From Flavobacterium terrae (GTDB lineage Bacteria; Bacteroidota; Bacteroidia; Flavobacteriales; Flavobacteriaceae), in assembly GCF_900142035.1 (NCBI RefSeq), contig NZ_FQZI01000004.1, positions 214,677 through 278,676 on the forward strand: a stretch of 64,000 bases of DNA, written 5' to 3'. How positions within the stretch are numbered: the first letter of the stretch is position 1; the number at the start of each line of letters is the position of its first letter. The notes under the pieces were generated by a model. That model saw only the letters and a program-made list of their open reading frames with translations. It was not told the DNA's origin and searched no databases. Made by a program: the position numbers and the translations under genes. Below are positions 9,677-18,400 of this stretch, one piece after another.

Positions 9677-10735
9677 ATGAATGTCCGAATTACTGGTTCT
9701 GGGAGCTACATCCCAACCGAAACTGTAACCAATAAAGATTTTGCCAAACACGTTTTTTTGAACGATGATGGCACCCCATTCCCTTTGCCCAATGAAACCA
9801 TTACCGAAAAATTTCACGACATAACTGGAATCGAAGAACGCCGTTATGTTACTGACGATTTACTTACTTCAGACATTGCTACCATTGCGGCAAAAAAAGC
9901 CATTGCAGATGCTGGCATTGACCCTGAAGAGTTAGACTACATCATTTTTGCTCACAATTTTGGTAACGTAAAACAAGGCGCTATTCAAACCGACATATTA
10001 CCGAGTTTAGCAACGCGTGTAAAGTATGATTTACGCATTAAAAACCCAAAATGTGTGGCTTACGATATGCTTTTTGGTTGTCCAGGATGGGTCGAAGGTG
10101 TGATTCACGCACAAGCTTTCATTAAAGCGGGCATGGCCAAAAAATGTCTAGTTGTTGGAGCCGAAACCCTATCAAGAGTAGTCGATTTGCACGACAGAGA
10201 TTCTATGATTTATTCAGATGGTGCAGGTGCAACAGTAATAGAAGCTACCGATGAAGCAGGAGGAATTCTAGCTCACGAATCGGCGACATTTACGTATGAC
10301 GAAGCCTATTACTTATACTTTGGCAATTCATTCAATAAAGACCATGATCCAGATGTGCGTTATATCAAAATGCACGGACGCAAAATTTATGAATTTGCTT
10401 TAAGCCAAGTTCCTAAAGCCATGGCAGCCTGTTTAGACAAAAGCGGCATAGATATTAGCGAAGTGAAAAAAGTATTGATTCATCAGGCCAATGAAAAAAT
10501 GGACGAAGCCATCATACAACGCTTTTACAAAATATACAAACAAGACCCACCCGAAAGAGTAATGCCTATGAGCATTCACAAACTAGGAAATAGTAGCGTA
10601 GCTACTGTACCTACTTTGTATGATTTGATTGTAAAAGGCGAAGTCGAAAACCAACAGTTAAACAAAGGCGATGTGATTATTTTTGCCTCTGTAGGTGCGG
10701 GTATGAGTATTAATGCAATTGTATATCAATACTAG
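9677..10735 (+). CDS. 3-oxoacyl-[acyl-carrier-protein] synthase III family protein
   Basis: A 352-residue thiolase-fold condensing enzyme of the KAS III (FabH-like) family, which joins an acyl-CoA starter to malonyl-ACP or a related extender in the cytosol. The catalytic triad is visible: Cys135 in LFGCPGWVEG, His in VLIHQANEKM and Asn in KLGNSSVATVP; the glycine-rich end FASVGAGMSINA is also typical. It is slightly longer than FabH (about 320) and has an insertion near residues 100-125, so a specialised rather than housekeeping role is possible. It stands alone, with an AT-rich 240-base region upstream and a tandem repeat plus terminator downstream. Confidence 0.88.
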   Translation: MNVRITGSGSYIPTETVTNKDFAKHVFLNDDGTPFPLPNETITEKFHDITGIEERRYVTDDLLTSDIATIAAKKAIADAGIDPEELDYIIFAHNFGNVKQGAIQTDILPSLATRVKYDLRIKNPKCVAYDMLFGCPGWVEGVIHAQAFIKAGMAKKCLVVGAETLSRVVDLHDRDSMIYSDGAGATVIEATDEAGGILAHESATFTYDEAYYLYFGNSFNKDHDPDVRYIKMHGRKIYEFALSQVPKAMAACLDKSGIDISEVKKVLIHQANEKMDEAIIQRFYKIYKQDPPERVMPMSIHKLGNSSVATVPTLYDLIVKGEVENQQLNKGDVIIFASVGAGMSINAIVYQY

Positions 10736-10812
10736 CTTCGACTGCGCTCAGCTACCATCGAGAGTCTCAGCTGCCTTCGACTGCGCTCAGCTACCATCGA
10801 GAACCTCAGCTA
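10736..10812. repeat. Two tandem 39-bp copies of a flavobacterial intergenic repeat
   Basis: The block starting CTTCGACTGCGCTCAGC at 10736 is repeated at 10775 with only a few changes near the end of each unit. It begins directly after the stop codon of the ketoacyl synthase. The core CTTCGACTGCGCTCAG resembles the CTTCGACAAGCTCAG element found inside the terminator at 51315-51362. Confidence 0.8.
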
Positions 10813-10831
10813 TCCTATAAAATTTCATATA

Positions 10832-10854
10832 AAACCTCTCACTTTGAGAGGTTT
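10832..10854 (+). terminator. Terminator after the ketoacyl synthase gene
   Basis: Stem AAACCTCTC / GAGAGGTTT with a 5-nt loop and a run of seven T. Confidence 0.85.
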
Positions 10855-10900
10855 TTTTATTATTGTCTTAAATTTAGCATTCCAAATAGATAAAAGAACA

Positions 10901-11710
10901 TTACAACCATTCCAACTCTACTACAATAGGAATATGATCAGAAATTTTTCTTGCTTCATCAAGAGATTCAAAGTTTTCATAAAAATGGATTACATCCCTA
11001 TTTACTACTTTATTCTTCTTTCCATCAAACCAAATGTTGTCAAACTCAGAGGCTAGACAATTGCCTTTTTTGCATACTTTTTTTAACGATGTTTTTTGAT
11101 TTTTAAAAACAGACTCATACCCCATTTTCTTTAAGGGGAAAAATACTGTATGTGATTGTGGACAATTAAAATCACCCACAAAAATCAAATTCAAACTCGG
11201 ATATTGAGATGGTAAAAATTTAAAATACTTAATTTCTGTTTCTGGTTGTTTGCTTTTTGTTATTGCATGGAAATTAACCAATGTAAATTCTTTACTCCCA
11301 AATTTAAACGTAGCATAAAAGGGCTCCCTGTCTATTAAGAGTTGATATTTTTTTTCCAACCATGGACTTCCTTTAATTTTTAAAAGATGACTTTTCCATA
11401 AAAAAGCATAACGTTCTGTTTTGTATGTACTCCCTGAAGTCGGTTCACTAACGACATACTCCCATTTTGCTCCTTTCCTATTCAAGGCATCTGCCAATTT
11501 CGCCACAGCTTGGGCTCCTCCATAACCCGCAACAACTTCTTGAAGAGCAACAATATCAAAATCACGCAAGATAGTAGCTATAAATTCAATATCTGCTTCC
11601 GATTTCGATTTACCTATATTTTCTACATTCCAAGAACACACCTTTATTTGGGCAGTTATTGTACTAACAAATAGCAAACAAATTAATAAAATGGTATTGA
11701 AGTAACGCAT
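10901..11710 (-). CDS. Exported endonuclease/exonuclease/phosphatase-fold protein
   Basis: A 269-residue protein with a signal peptide (MRYFNTILLICLLFVSTITAQ), so it acts in the periplasm or outside. The DNase I-like fold shows its ordered metal and catalytic motifs: VCSWNVENIG, VALQEVV (Glu), NFHAIT, FVGDFNCPQ (Asp/Asn) and ISDHIPIVVE (terminal Asp-His). The family includes secreted nucleases and phosphodiesterases; a DNase role is plausible but unproven. Two small exported genes lie upstream on the same strand at short spacing and may share its transcript. Confidence 0.82.
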   Translation of the reverse strand: MRYFNTILLICLLFVSTITAQIKVCSWNVENIGKSKSEADIEFIATILRDFDIVALQEVVAGYGGAQAVAKLADALNRKGAKWEYVVSEPTSGSTYKTERYAFLWKSHLLKIKGSPWLEKKYQLLIDREPFYATFKFGSKEFTLVNFHAITKSKQPETEIKYFKFLPSQYPSLNLIFVGDFNCPQSHTVFFPLKKMGYESVFKNQKTSLKKVCKKGNCLASEFDNIWFDGKKNKVVNRDVIHFYENFESLDEARKISDHIPIVVELEWL

Positions 11711-11725
11711 CTTTACAATCTCTAT

Positions 11726-11929
11726 TTAGTCTTCCCACTTACAAAGAGTGAACCCAAATTCTTTAGCTTCTTCAATAGTCATTTTTTTTACCACATGTTT
11801 ACAAGCACTTAATCCCCTACAATGTTCTTTATAATGATATCTTGAAGCTCCTTTTGAAAAGCAAACATAAACTTTTTTATCAACAGAATGAGAAGTAATA
11901 CATAATAGTAGTAAACAGATTAGTTTCAT
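11726..11929 (-). CDS. Small exported Cys/His-rich protein
   Basis: A 67-residue protein with a short hydrophobic N terminus (MKLICLLLLCITSHS). The rest has regularly spaced Cys and His: VCFSKGASRYHYKEHCRGLSACKHVVKKM, then EAKEFGFTLCKWE. The pattern looks like a small metal-binding or disulphide-stabilised fold. Similar short proteins next to nucleases are known in Bacteroidetes, where the C-x-G-L-S-x-C and TLCxWE elements recur. It ends 15 bases before the start of the nuclease-like gene, which supports a real co-transcribed gene. Function unknown. Confidence 0.7.
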   Translation of the reverse strand: MKLICLLLLCITSHSVDKKVYVCFSKGASRYHYKEHCRGLSACKHVVKKMTIEEAKEFGFTLCKWED

Positions 11930-11965
11930 GGCATATAAATATTTAAGTCAATACTGAAAGTAGAA

Positions 11966-12376
11966 CTATTCGGTCTTCAGGGTATATGTATTTCCTTTTT
12001 TATCCTTGGCTTTTAGCATATCAAATCCCGTCCATTCTACCTCCACATCAAATACTCTTCCCAATGAGTCAGTAAGCATACCTGCCCCATACTTTCCTTT
12101 TACAATCACATTTCCTTTCACATGGTTTTTCAGACTATCTGTTCCTACAACATCATAATCATATTCATAATTATTGTAAGTCCCTGTTCTATATTCATAC
12201 TTTCTTTCAGGATTTTTATGAAATGTCTTTGCCTCCTCAGGGGTAATTGTTTTTATGTCTTCAGGAAGTATTTTCTCTACAAAAGGAACAATTTTCTGTA
12301 CAGGTTTTTGAGCTTCTTGTCTACAAGAAACTAAAATTAACCCTATAAAATATATAAAAAGTAGTTTTTTAGTCAT
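11966..12376 (-). CDS. Hypothetical lipoprotein
   Basis: A 136-residue protein with a type II signal peptide and lipobox (IGLILVSC, Cys18), so it is expected to be membrane-anchored in the periplasm or outer membrane. The mature part has a KNPERKYEYRTGTYNNYEYDY segment and a beta-rich end (GNVIVKGKYGAGMLTDSLGR, VEWTGFDMLKAKDKKG) resembling a small OB- or SH3-like barrel; this is a visual impression only. It starts 37 bases further along the small-gene operon and is divergent from cas1, sharing with it an intergenic region that holds a TACGG-N4-CCGTA palindrome. Confidence 0.72.
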   Translation of the reverse strand: MTKKLLFIYFIGLILVSCRQEAQKPVQKIVPFVEKILPEDIKTITPEEAKTFHKNPERKYEYRTGTYNNYEYDYDVVGTDSLKNHVKGNVIVKGKYGAGMLTDSLGRVFDVEVEWTGFDMLKAKDKKGNTYTLKTE

Positions 12377-12421
12377 ACGCTATTTTTATTTTAAAATTAA
12401 TAATCCATATACAATTATGAA

Positions 12422-12435
12422 TACGGAAAACCGTA
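12422..12435. promoter_or_regulatory. Palindromic operator TACGGAAAACCGTA upstream of cas1
   Basis: A perfect inverted repeat, TACGG-N4-CCGTA, lying 47 bp before the cas1 ATG and 46 bp before the divergent lipoprotein ATG. Thirty-six bases from its start on the plus strand is a weak -7-like box (TAAATTAC, 12458-12465). Thirty-six bases from its start on the minus strand is TAATTTTA (12399-12392). The same palindrome recurs at 19922, 22468 and 25392. Confidence 0.6.
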
Positions 12436-12481
12436 AAAACTAATCATTTTTAAAAATTAAATTACAATTAATTTTTACCTC

Positions 12482-13366
12482 ATGTTAAAAAAAACCATAT
12501 TAGTAGAAAACAAGAGTTCAATTAGTACTAAATTCAATCAATTAATAATTGAAAATGAACTTAAAAAAAGAACTACACCAATAGAAGACATTGGCTTTTT
12601 AGTCATTGACAACCAAGAAACCTTCATAAGTCTACCATCATTAAATTTGTTAATCGAAAATAATACTGCTGTCATTATTTGCAATAAATCTCATCTACCC
12701 AATGGTTTGTTTATGAACTTGAACAGCCATCACATCCAACAAGAAATATTTAAAAATCAGATAGATGCAAGCATTCCTTTAAAAAAACAACTTTGGCAAC
12801 AAACGATAGTAGAAAAAATTACCAATCAAGGAATACTGTTGGAAAAAATTACAGGAAAGAAAAACAATTTTGATTTTTTAGCAACCAAAGTTTTGAGTGG
12901 CGATACTTCAAATATGGAAGGAGTTGCTGCGAGTTTTTATTGGAAAACTTTTTTTGAACATAACTTTAAAAGAGAGCGATTTGGCGATTACCCTAATAAC
13001 TTTTTAAACTATGGTTATGCTATTTTAAGAGCAGCAACAGCAAGAACACTCTCTGGAAGTGGTCTTTTAAATACATTAGGGATTCATCATAAAAGTAAAT
13101 ACAATGCTTTTGCGCTGGCAGATGATATTATGGAACCTTTTCGTCCTATTGTTGATGAAAAAGTGTATGAAATAATGCAGCGATATAAAGAACTAGAATT
13201 AAATACCGAGATTAAGTCTGAACTATTACAAATTCTGACTCGAACAGTTTACTTTAAAGAAGAAAAAAGTCCTTTAATGGTCGCTTTACAGAAAACGGCT
13301 AGTTCATTGCAACAATGTTTTACTGGAGAGCGTAAGAAGATAAAATATCCAAAACTATGGAGCTAA
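12482..13366 (+). CDS. cas1: CRISPR-associated endonuclease Cas1, type II
   Basis: A 294-residue integrase subunit that, with Cas2, inserts new spacers at the leader end of the array. The Cas1 catalytic residues are in place: Glu146 in SNMEGVAASFYWKTFF, His in LGIHHKSKYNAFALADD (202/203), and the acidic pair following it (ADDIMEPFRP). The sequence context GYAILRAATARTLSGSGLL is typical of type II Cas1. cas2 overlaps its end by ten bases, so the two form one unit. A palindromic operator sits 47 bp upstream. There is no csn2 or cas4, consistent with subtype II-C. Confidence 0.96.
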   Translation: MLKKTILVENKSSISTKFNQLIIENELKKRTTPIEDIGFLVIDNQETFISLPSLNLLIENNTAVIICNKSHLPNGLFMNLNSHHIQQEIFKNQIDASIPLKKQLWQQTIVEKITNQGILLEKITGKKNNFDFLATKVLSGDTSNMEGVAASFYWKTFFEHNFKRERFGDYPNNFLNYGYAILRAATARTLSGSGLLNTLGIHHKSKYNAFALADDIMEPFRPIVDEKVYEIMQRYKELELNTEIKSELLQILTRTVYFKEEKSPLMVALQKTASSLQQCFTGERKKIKYPKLWS

Positions 13367-13686
13367 ATGGATACAGAATTATGTGGTTATTTGTATTTTT
13401 TGATTTGCCAACAGAAACTAAAAAGGATAGAAAAAATGCCTCTGGCTTTAGAAACAATTTGTTGAAGGATGGTTTTAGCATGATGCAATATTCTGTATAT
13501 GTTAGACATTGTGCTAGTAGCGAAAGTGCCGATGTCCATGAGAAGCGAATTCATAAATTACTACCCCCATTAGGAAAAGTTTCTGTACTACGAATAACCG
13601 ACAAGCAATTTGGCAATATCTTAAATTTTTGGGGTAAGGCAGCAATACCCAAAGAGCCGCAACCTACACAGTTGGAATTATTTTAA
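13357..13686 (+). CDS. cas2: CRISPR-associated endoribonuclease/adaptor Cas2
   Basis: A 109-residue ferredoxin-fold protein that bridges two Cas1 dimers during spacer integration. The N-terminal strand MWLFVFFDLPTETKKDRKNASGFRNNL carries the conserved Asp after FVFF, followed by LLKDGFSMMQYSVYVRHC, both standard for type II Cas2. The ATG at 13357 lies inside the end of cas1; a Met at codon 7 (MWLFVFFD) is an alternative start. The array begins about 105 bases after its stop. Confidence 0.95.
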   Translation: MELNGYRIMWLFVFFDLPTETKKDRKNASGFRNNLLKDGFSMMQYSVYVRHCASSESADVHEKRIHKLLPPLGKVSVLRITDKQFGNILNFWGKAAIPKEPQPTQLELF

Positions 13687-13791
13687 AATAAAAAAATGCC
13701 TCAATCTTGCCTTATCACTGCAAAAAAGAAGCATTTTTTATTACGATATTTCACCTTAAACACTTAAATATCAGAAGACAACGCCGCTACT
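13687..13791. other. Candidate CRISPR leader between cas2 and the array
   Basis: An AT-rich 105-base stretch next to the end of the array whose repeats are all perfect, which is where new spacers are expected. It holds a long-looped inverted repeat AAAAAATGC (13691-13699) / GCATTTTTT (13731-13739) followed by T-rich sequence, possibly the cas1-cas2 terminator. Leader identity is inferred from repeat conservation only. Confidence 0.45.
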
Positions 13792-15408
13792 AATATCGTG
13801 TTCTCTAATCTTTAATCAAACCACAACTTAAATGGATAAACAGAGTTTGTGTCTTTAATATCGTGTTCTCTAATCTTTAATCAAACCACAACAGTGTAAA
13901 TATTGATAATTCTGATTTGGTAAATATCGTGTTCTCTAATCTTTAATCAAACCACAACGCAGTTGCATTTTCTTTGCCAAAAACCAAAAATATCGTGTTC
14001 TCTAATCTTTAATCAAACCACAACTATGCAGCTCCAAATGTCGCTACTACATATAATATCGTGTTCTCTAATCTTTAATCAAACCACAACTGCGCGTGCT
14101 TTCTGCAATTAGGGTCTTTAAATATCGTGTTCTCTAATCTTTAATCAAACCACAACTGTGGCGTGACCCAAGTAGTTTTAATAATTAATATCGTGTTCTC
14201 TAATCTTTAATCAAACCACAACTTATCGCCCCCGTATATGTATAACTGAGATAATATCGTGTTCTCTAATCTTTAATCAAACCACAACGCGGCAGGTTTA
14301 GCCGCCAATTTCGCTTTTAATATCGTGTTCTCTAATCTTTAATCAAACCACAACGTTTCATTTTTAACCAATTCTTTAAGCTCAAATATCGTGTTCTCTA
14401 ATCTTTAATCAAACCACAACTTCAATCTCATAAAATCATCAAACAAATCTAATATCGTGTTCTCTAATCTTTAATCAAACCACAACACTAACATCATTCG
14501 TTTACCTCCTTGAGACAATATCGTGTTCTCTAATCTTTAATCAAACCACAACTGGTTTGGTATCATAAAACCACCTAATTCAAATATCGTGTTCTCTAAT
14601 CTTTAATCAAACCACAACTATACTGCATCATCAAAACAGAAAACTGTTAATATCGTGTTCTCTAATCTTTAATCAAACCACAACTATCTGATCAATATCC
14701 AATCCATCACCTAAAATATCGTGTTCTCTAATCTTTAATCAAACCACAACTGAATTGCATTAGCCATTGAACTAGCCAATAATATCGTGTTCTCTAATCT
14801 TTAATCAAACCACAACTCGTATTTGCAAATATACCACCTTTAACACAATATCGTGTTCTCTAATCTTTAATCAAACCACAACCCGTGTTATCTTAACAGT
14901 AGGTTTACCTCAAATATCGTGTTCTCTAATCTTTAATCAAACCACAACTCTGTATTTATTGTCTCTAAGTTTAAATTCAATATCGTGTTCTCTAATCTTT
15001 AATCAAACCACAACCCTGAGGTTCTTGCAAAATCTCCCTGAGCAAATATCGTGTTCTCTAATCTTTAATCAAACCACAACTAATTTGGAGTTCATAAACT
15101 CCTCAGGTTCAATATCGTGTTCTCTAATCTTTAATCAAACCACAACTGGCTATCGATATAGAAAGTAGCGGCGGGAATATCGTGTTCTCTAATCTTTAAT
15201 CAAACCACAACCTGCTTCGTGTCTTGATTTATACCTTTGTAAATATCGTGTTCTCTAATCTTTAATCAAACCACAACATATTTGCGTGGTGTGATTCGCC
15301 ATCTGCAATATCGTGTTCTCTAATCTTTAATCAAACCACAACTCTGCAAAAGTACCCCCACCTTTGATATTAAATATCGTGTTCTCTAATCTTTAATCAA
15401 ACCAAAAC
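13792..15408 (-). CRISPR. Type II-C CRISPR array, 25 repeats and 24 spacers
   Basis: A 36-bp repeat beginning AATATCGTGTTCTCTAATC and ending AATCAAACCACAAC on the plus strand occurs 25 times. Spacers are 30 bp except three of 29 bp (those starting 13828, 15147 and 15278). Read on the minus strand the repeat begins GTTGTGG, the usual crRNA orientation for type II, and it pairs with the anti-repeat of the tracrRNA at 19983-20005, so crRNAs are expected from the minus strand. All repeats look identical except the last (15373-15408), which ends ACCAAAAC instead of ACCACAAC; that degenerate copy marks the oldest, leader-distal end, next to cas9. The many intact repeats suggest an active locus. No spacer source could be determined. 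Confidence 0.98.
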
Positions 15409-15453
15409 GGAAAATCCGTTAGCAGAAAATCAGAAGATTTTCCGTTGTGGTTT
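15399..15453. repeat. Inverted partial repeat forming a long hairpin at the array edge
   Basis: The end of the terminal repeat plus flank (15399-15416) is complementary to 15436-15453, which ends GTTGTGGTTT, the exact first ten bases of the repeat in the opposite orientation. The only mismatch in the 18-bp stem is the mutated base of the degenerate terminal repeat. The sequence continues as a loose, decayed match to the repeat for a further 15-20 bases. It lies between the cas9 stop and the array, with no T-run for a normal terminator. Confidence 0.7.
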
Positions 15454-15496
15454 AGATGTTTAAGATTGACGTTTTATGTCAAAGAACTTTTTAAAT

Positions 15497-18400
15497 CTAC
15501 AAAAAAATAATTTTACCTGTTGGAGCTATTTTAAATTCGTAATCCTCAACAATCATATCAAGTTTACTTACCTGAAGTCTAATTTGTTCAAATGGTTTTT
15601 CAAAATCAACATTATAAATCTCTTTCAATTCACTTGCTTGCCTCGCTTCAAAATGAGTTCTAAATGTCAATCTTCCTTGTGCATCAAATTTTGATAATTT
15701 ATAAAGCCTATTATTCAAATCCTTTACATCCAACTCTAAAAGTTCTGAAGCTTCCTCCTTAAAAAACAACACCATCATTCCCTTTTTAAGTATATATTTT
15801 AATGGCAAATCCGTTTTATCATGTGGATTTGTAACAATATCATAGCTTTTTGCAAATTCTTTATTACTCAACTTATAAAATTGCCCAGCTTCTTTAGTAT
15901 TAATAGACTCAAACGACCTTTTTACTTTTCCTTTTTTATCAATACCCTCATAGATTACTATTGCATAATTTTCATCATTTAATCCATAAACTTTTTGCTT
16001 ATGTTCGTGGCGCGATTTTGACAATAAACTATGCTCCTTAATTTCTAAAGGATTTTTAACTGAATTAGCATAAATTCTAACTTTCTTTATCGTAACTTGC
16101 TTTTCTTCATTCATCCAAACCTTTTTATTATCAGCAATTTTATTTTTCTGTTGCGCATTCGAAGAAAGTAATAAAACTTTATTGGCAATGGCTTCTTTTA
16201 CTTTCTCTTTTACAGTTTCATCAACAATGTTTTCAATATCGTTGGCTTTTAAACTTTCTAAATCTTTACGGATAACATAACGAATTTCATCAGTTTTTAA
16301 TGGATTTTTAATCGCTCCATAAATACTATCCTGATGCAAAGAACCTCTTACTGTGTCACCTTGATGCAATCTTGGCATTTTTTCTCCTTTATCATTTACC
16401 TTATAGATTATTTTTCCGTTAACATCTTTTTTAGGAATTGCTTTTCCTTTTGCATCATGCTCTATTTCTGCGACATATTGCTTTTTCCCACGAACTCTAA
16501 CAATCTTTTTGGACTGTTTTTTAACATTGTCAGGAGTGAAATGCGAAACTAAAATTTCCTCTTCAATTTTCAGCAAATCTTCTTTGAAGGTCTTCCAGGG
16601 TTTTGCTTGTTCTATTATAGCTTTTGCCTCTTTTTTGTTTTGCTCGTCTTCCAATTTCCATGCGTGAGCCAAAACATCGTATTTGTCTTTGGTCATACAG
16701 GCAATCGTTATGGCGTCAATTGTATGGTGTGTATGTTTACTTCGGTCTTTTTCTTTGTATTGCTTGAATCCGTTTTCATCAATATAACTTTCCTGAATTC
16801 CCCATTGCTTTCTAAATTCGGCGACCATTCCGCCTTTTACGCTTTCTACTCTTTTAAAATACGATTTTAAATAAGCTTGGGCATATTTGGTAATTATTCC
16901 AGTATCTGGAATTTGGCTGTTTTTAAAACCAACTCTTGGCTCTGTCCAAATAAAACGGTCGTACTTTCCTTGAAGATAATCTCGTTTTAAAGTAAGGTAA
17001 TGCCTTCTTCGTATTTTTTTGTCTTTTATTTCTTTTGTTGATGCTGCTTTTATGGAACGGCTAATTATCTCGATTTCTCTTGATAAATTATCTGCTTTTT
17101 CTTTCCAATGTGCAATTCTTGGTAAAATTTCCAAATGATTACTTAACTCAATTGGCATTTTTTGCTTTTTTATTTCTCTGTTAAACCTCTGACTACAAAG
17201 TGTTTTATTCATTTGAGAATTATCCTGCGAAATACTTCTTGGAATGGTATGCTCTATATCATAAGCAGGATTACTTCCTATTATATCACATATCCGTATA
17301 TTTTTGCCTTGTTCGTATATCTCACATTTATCTTGCTCAATCCAAAGCTGATATCTTAGAATATCGTCTTCCGTTGGTTCTACTTCTTTACCACATTCAT
17401 CCAAATACAATTTCTTGATTTCTTTTATGGCATTGTCTCTGAAAACTTTATTCTCCTTTTGATAATCCTGAATTCCCTTTCTTCGATTCGCATCATTCAA
17501 TTCACGGGCCATCTCAATGTGAATTCTTGTGTTTTCGTCAACTTCTCCTTCAAGAATTAGCGTATTCAAAACTTTTCGCAATTGATGCAAAGCTCGCATT
17601 GCCATAGGATTTTTAATGGATGAAGTCAAAGGGCTTCCTAAAACTACTTTTTCATTTCCAAAATCATCTTTAATGATTTTCTTTTTGAAAACCTCGATAT
17701 CTGATGGATGATATAGTTTTTTTAGCCTATTATTTACTTTCTTTTCCTTCTCCTGGTCTGTTCCTTTTTCTTCACTACAAAATACTTGACCAGTTTCATT
17801 TTCTCCTTTCAGAAATTCTAAAACTTTTTCATCTAATCTCTTTATTTTGATGAACTCATATTTCTTTAATTGATCGTTAAAAATTGGTAACAAATGATTG
17901 AAAATGGCTTGTTGCTCTCTTTCATCCTCAATCTTATTTGATTTATAAAAACCAAGTAATTTTTTCTTCAAATCATTTGCAAATTCTGGTTCTGCTTCAT
18001 TTGAATAATATACTTTTTTACCATCTTCATTTTCAGTTTTATATTCTTTTATTAAACCATTAACAACTTCCAACAAACCTTTTTCAAAAGTGTAATTTTC
18101 AATAATTTCTGCGATTTTATTTTGAATATAGTTTCTTTGTTCAACATCCTTCCAAATTTCGGCATCCACAATAGTTGAAATGTTTGCCATAAATACTGCG
18201 TGAGAATACAAAAGCCCTTCTTTTAGATAAGGCAAAATTTTAGTGATTGCAGATAAACTCAAACTGGCAAAATCCTTTTTCAATTTTATTTTACTAAAAG
18301 CTTTTGCACTTTTATCATCTAATCCCAATTTTTCTTTTGCATATTCATATAAATAAATATCCGAAGTCGAAACAGAAAGCAAATGCCATAAATCATTGTA

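Noticed and set aside
10844..11056. 70-codon frame on the plus strand after the ketoacyl synthase
   Set aside because: It starts inside the terminator and is antisense to the nuclease-like gene.
14959..15168. Open frame of 69 codons with a repeated ISCSLIFNQTTT motif
   Set aside because: It lies within the CRISPR array; the repetition is the 36-bp repeat read in one frame.
13792..15408. Promoter inside each CRISPR repeat, as known for some II-C arrays
   Set aside because: No TAnnTTTG match was found in the repeat on either strand; the nearest (TAATCTTT) fits poorly.
15414..15453. A natural crRNA-like guide on the plus strand made of the 30 bases before the inverted GTTGTGG piece
   Set aside because: The repeat part is decayed beyond ten bases, no promoter is seen, and no target match was recognised.
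16334..17418. Several frames antisense to cas9
   Set aside because: Phe/Ser/Tyr-rich shadows of a lysine-rich gene; no start signals.
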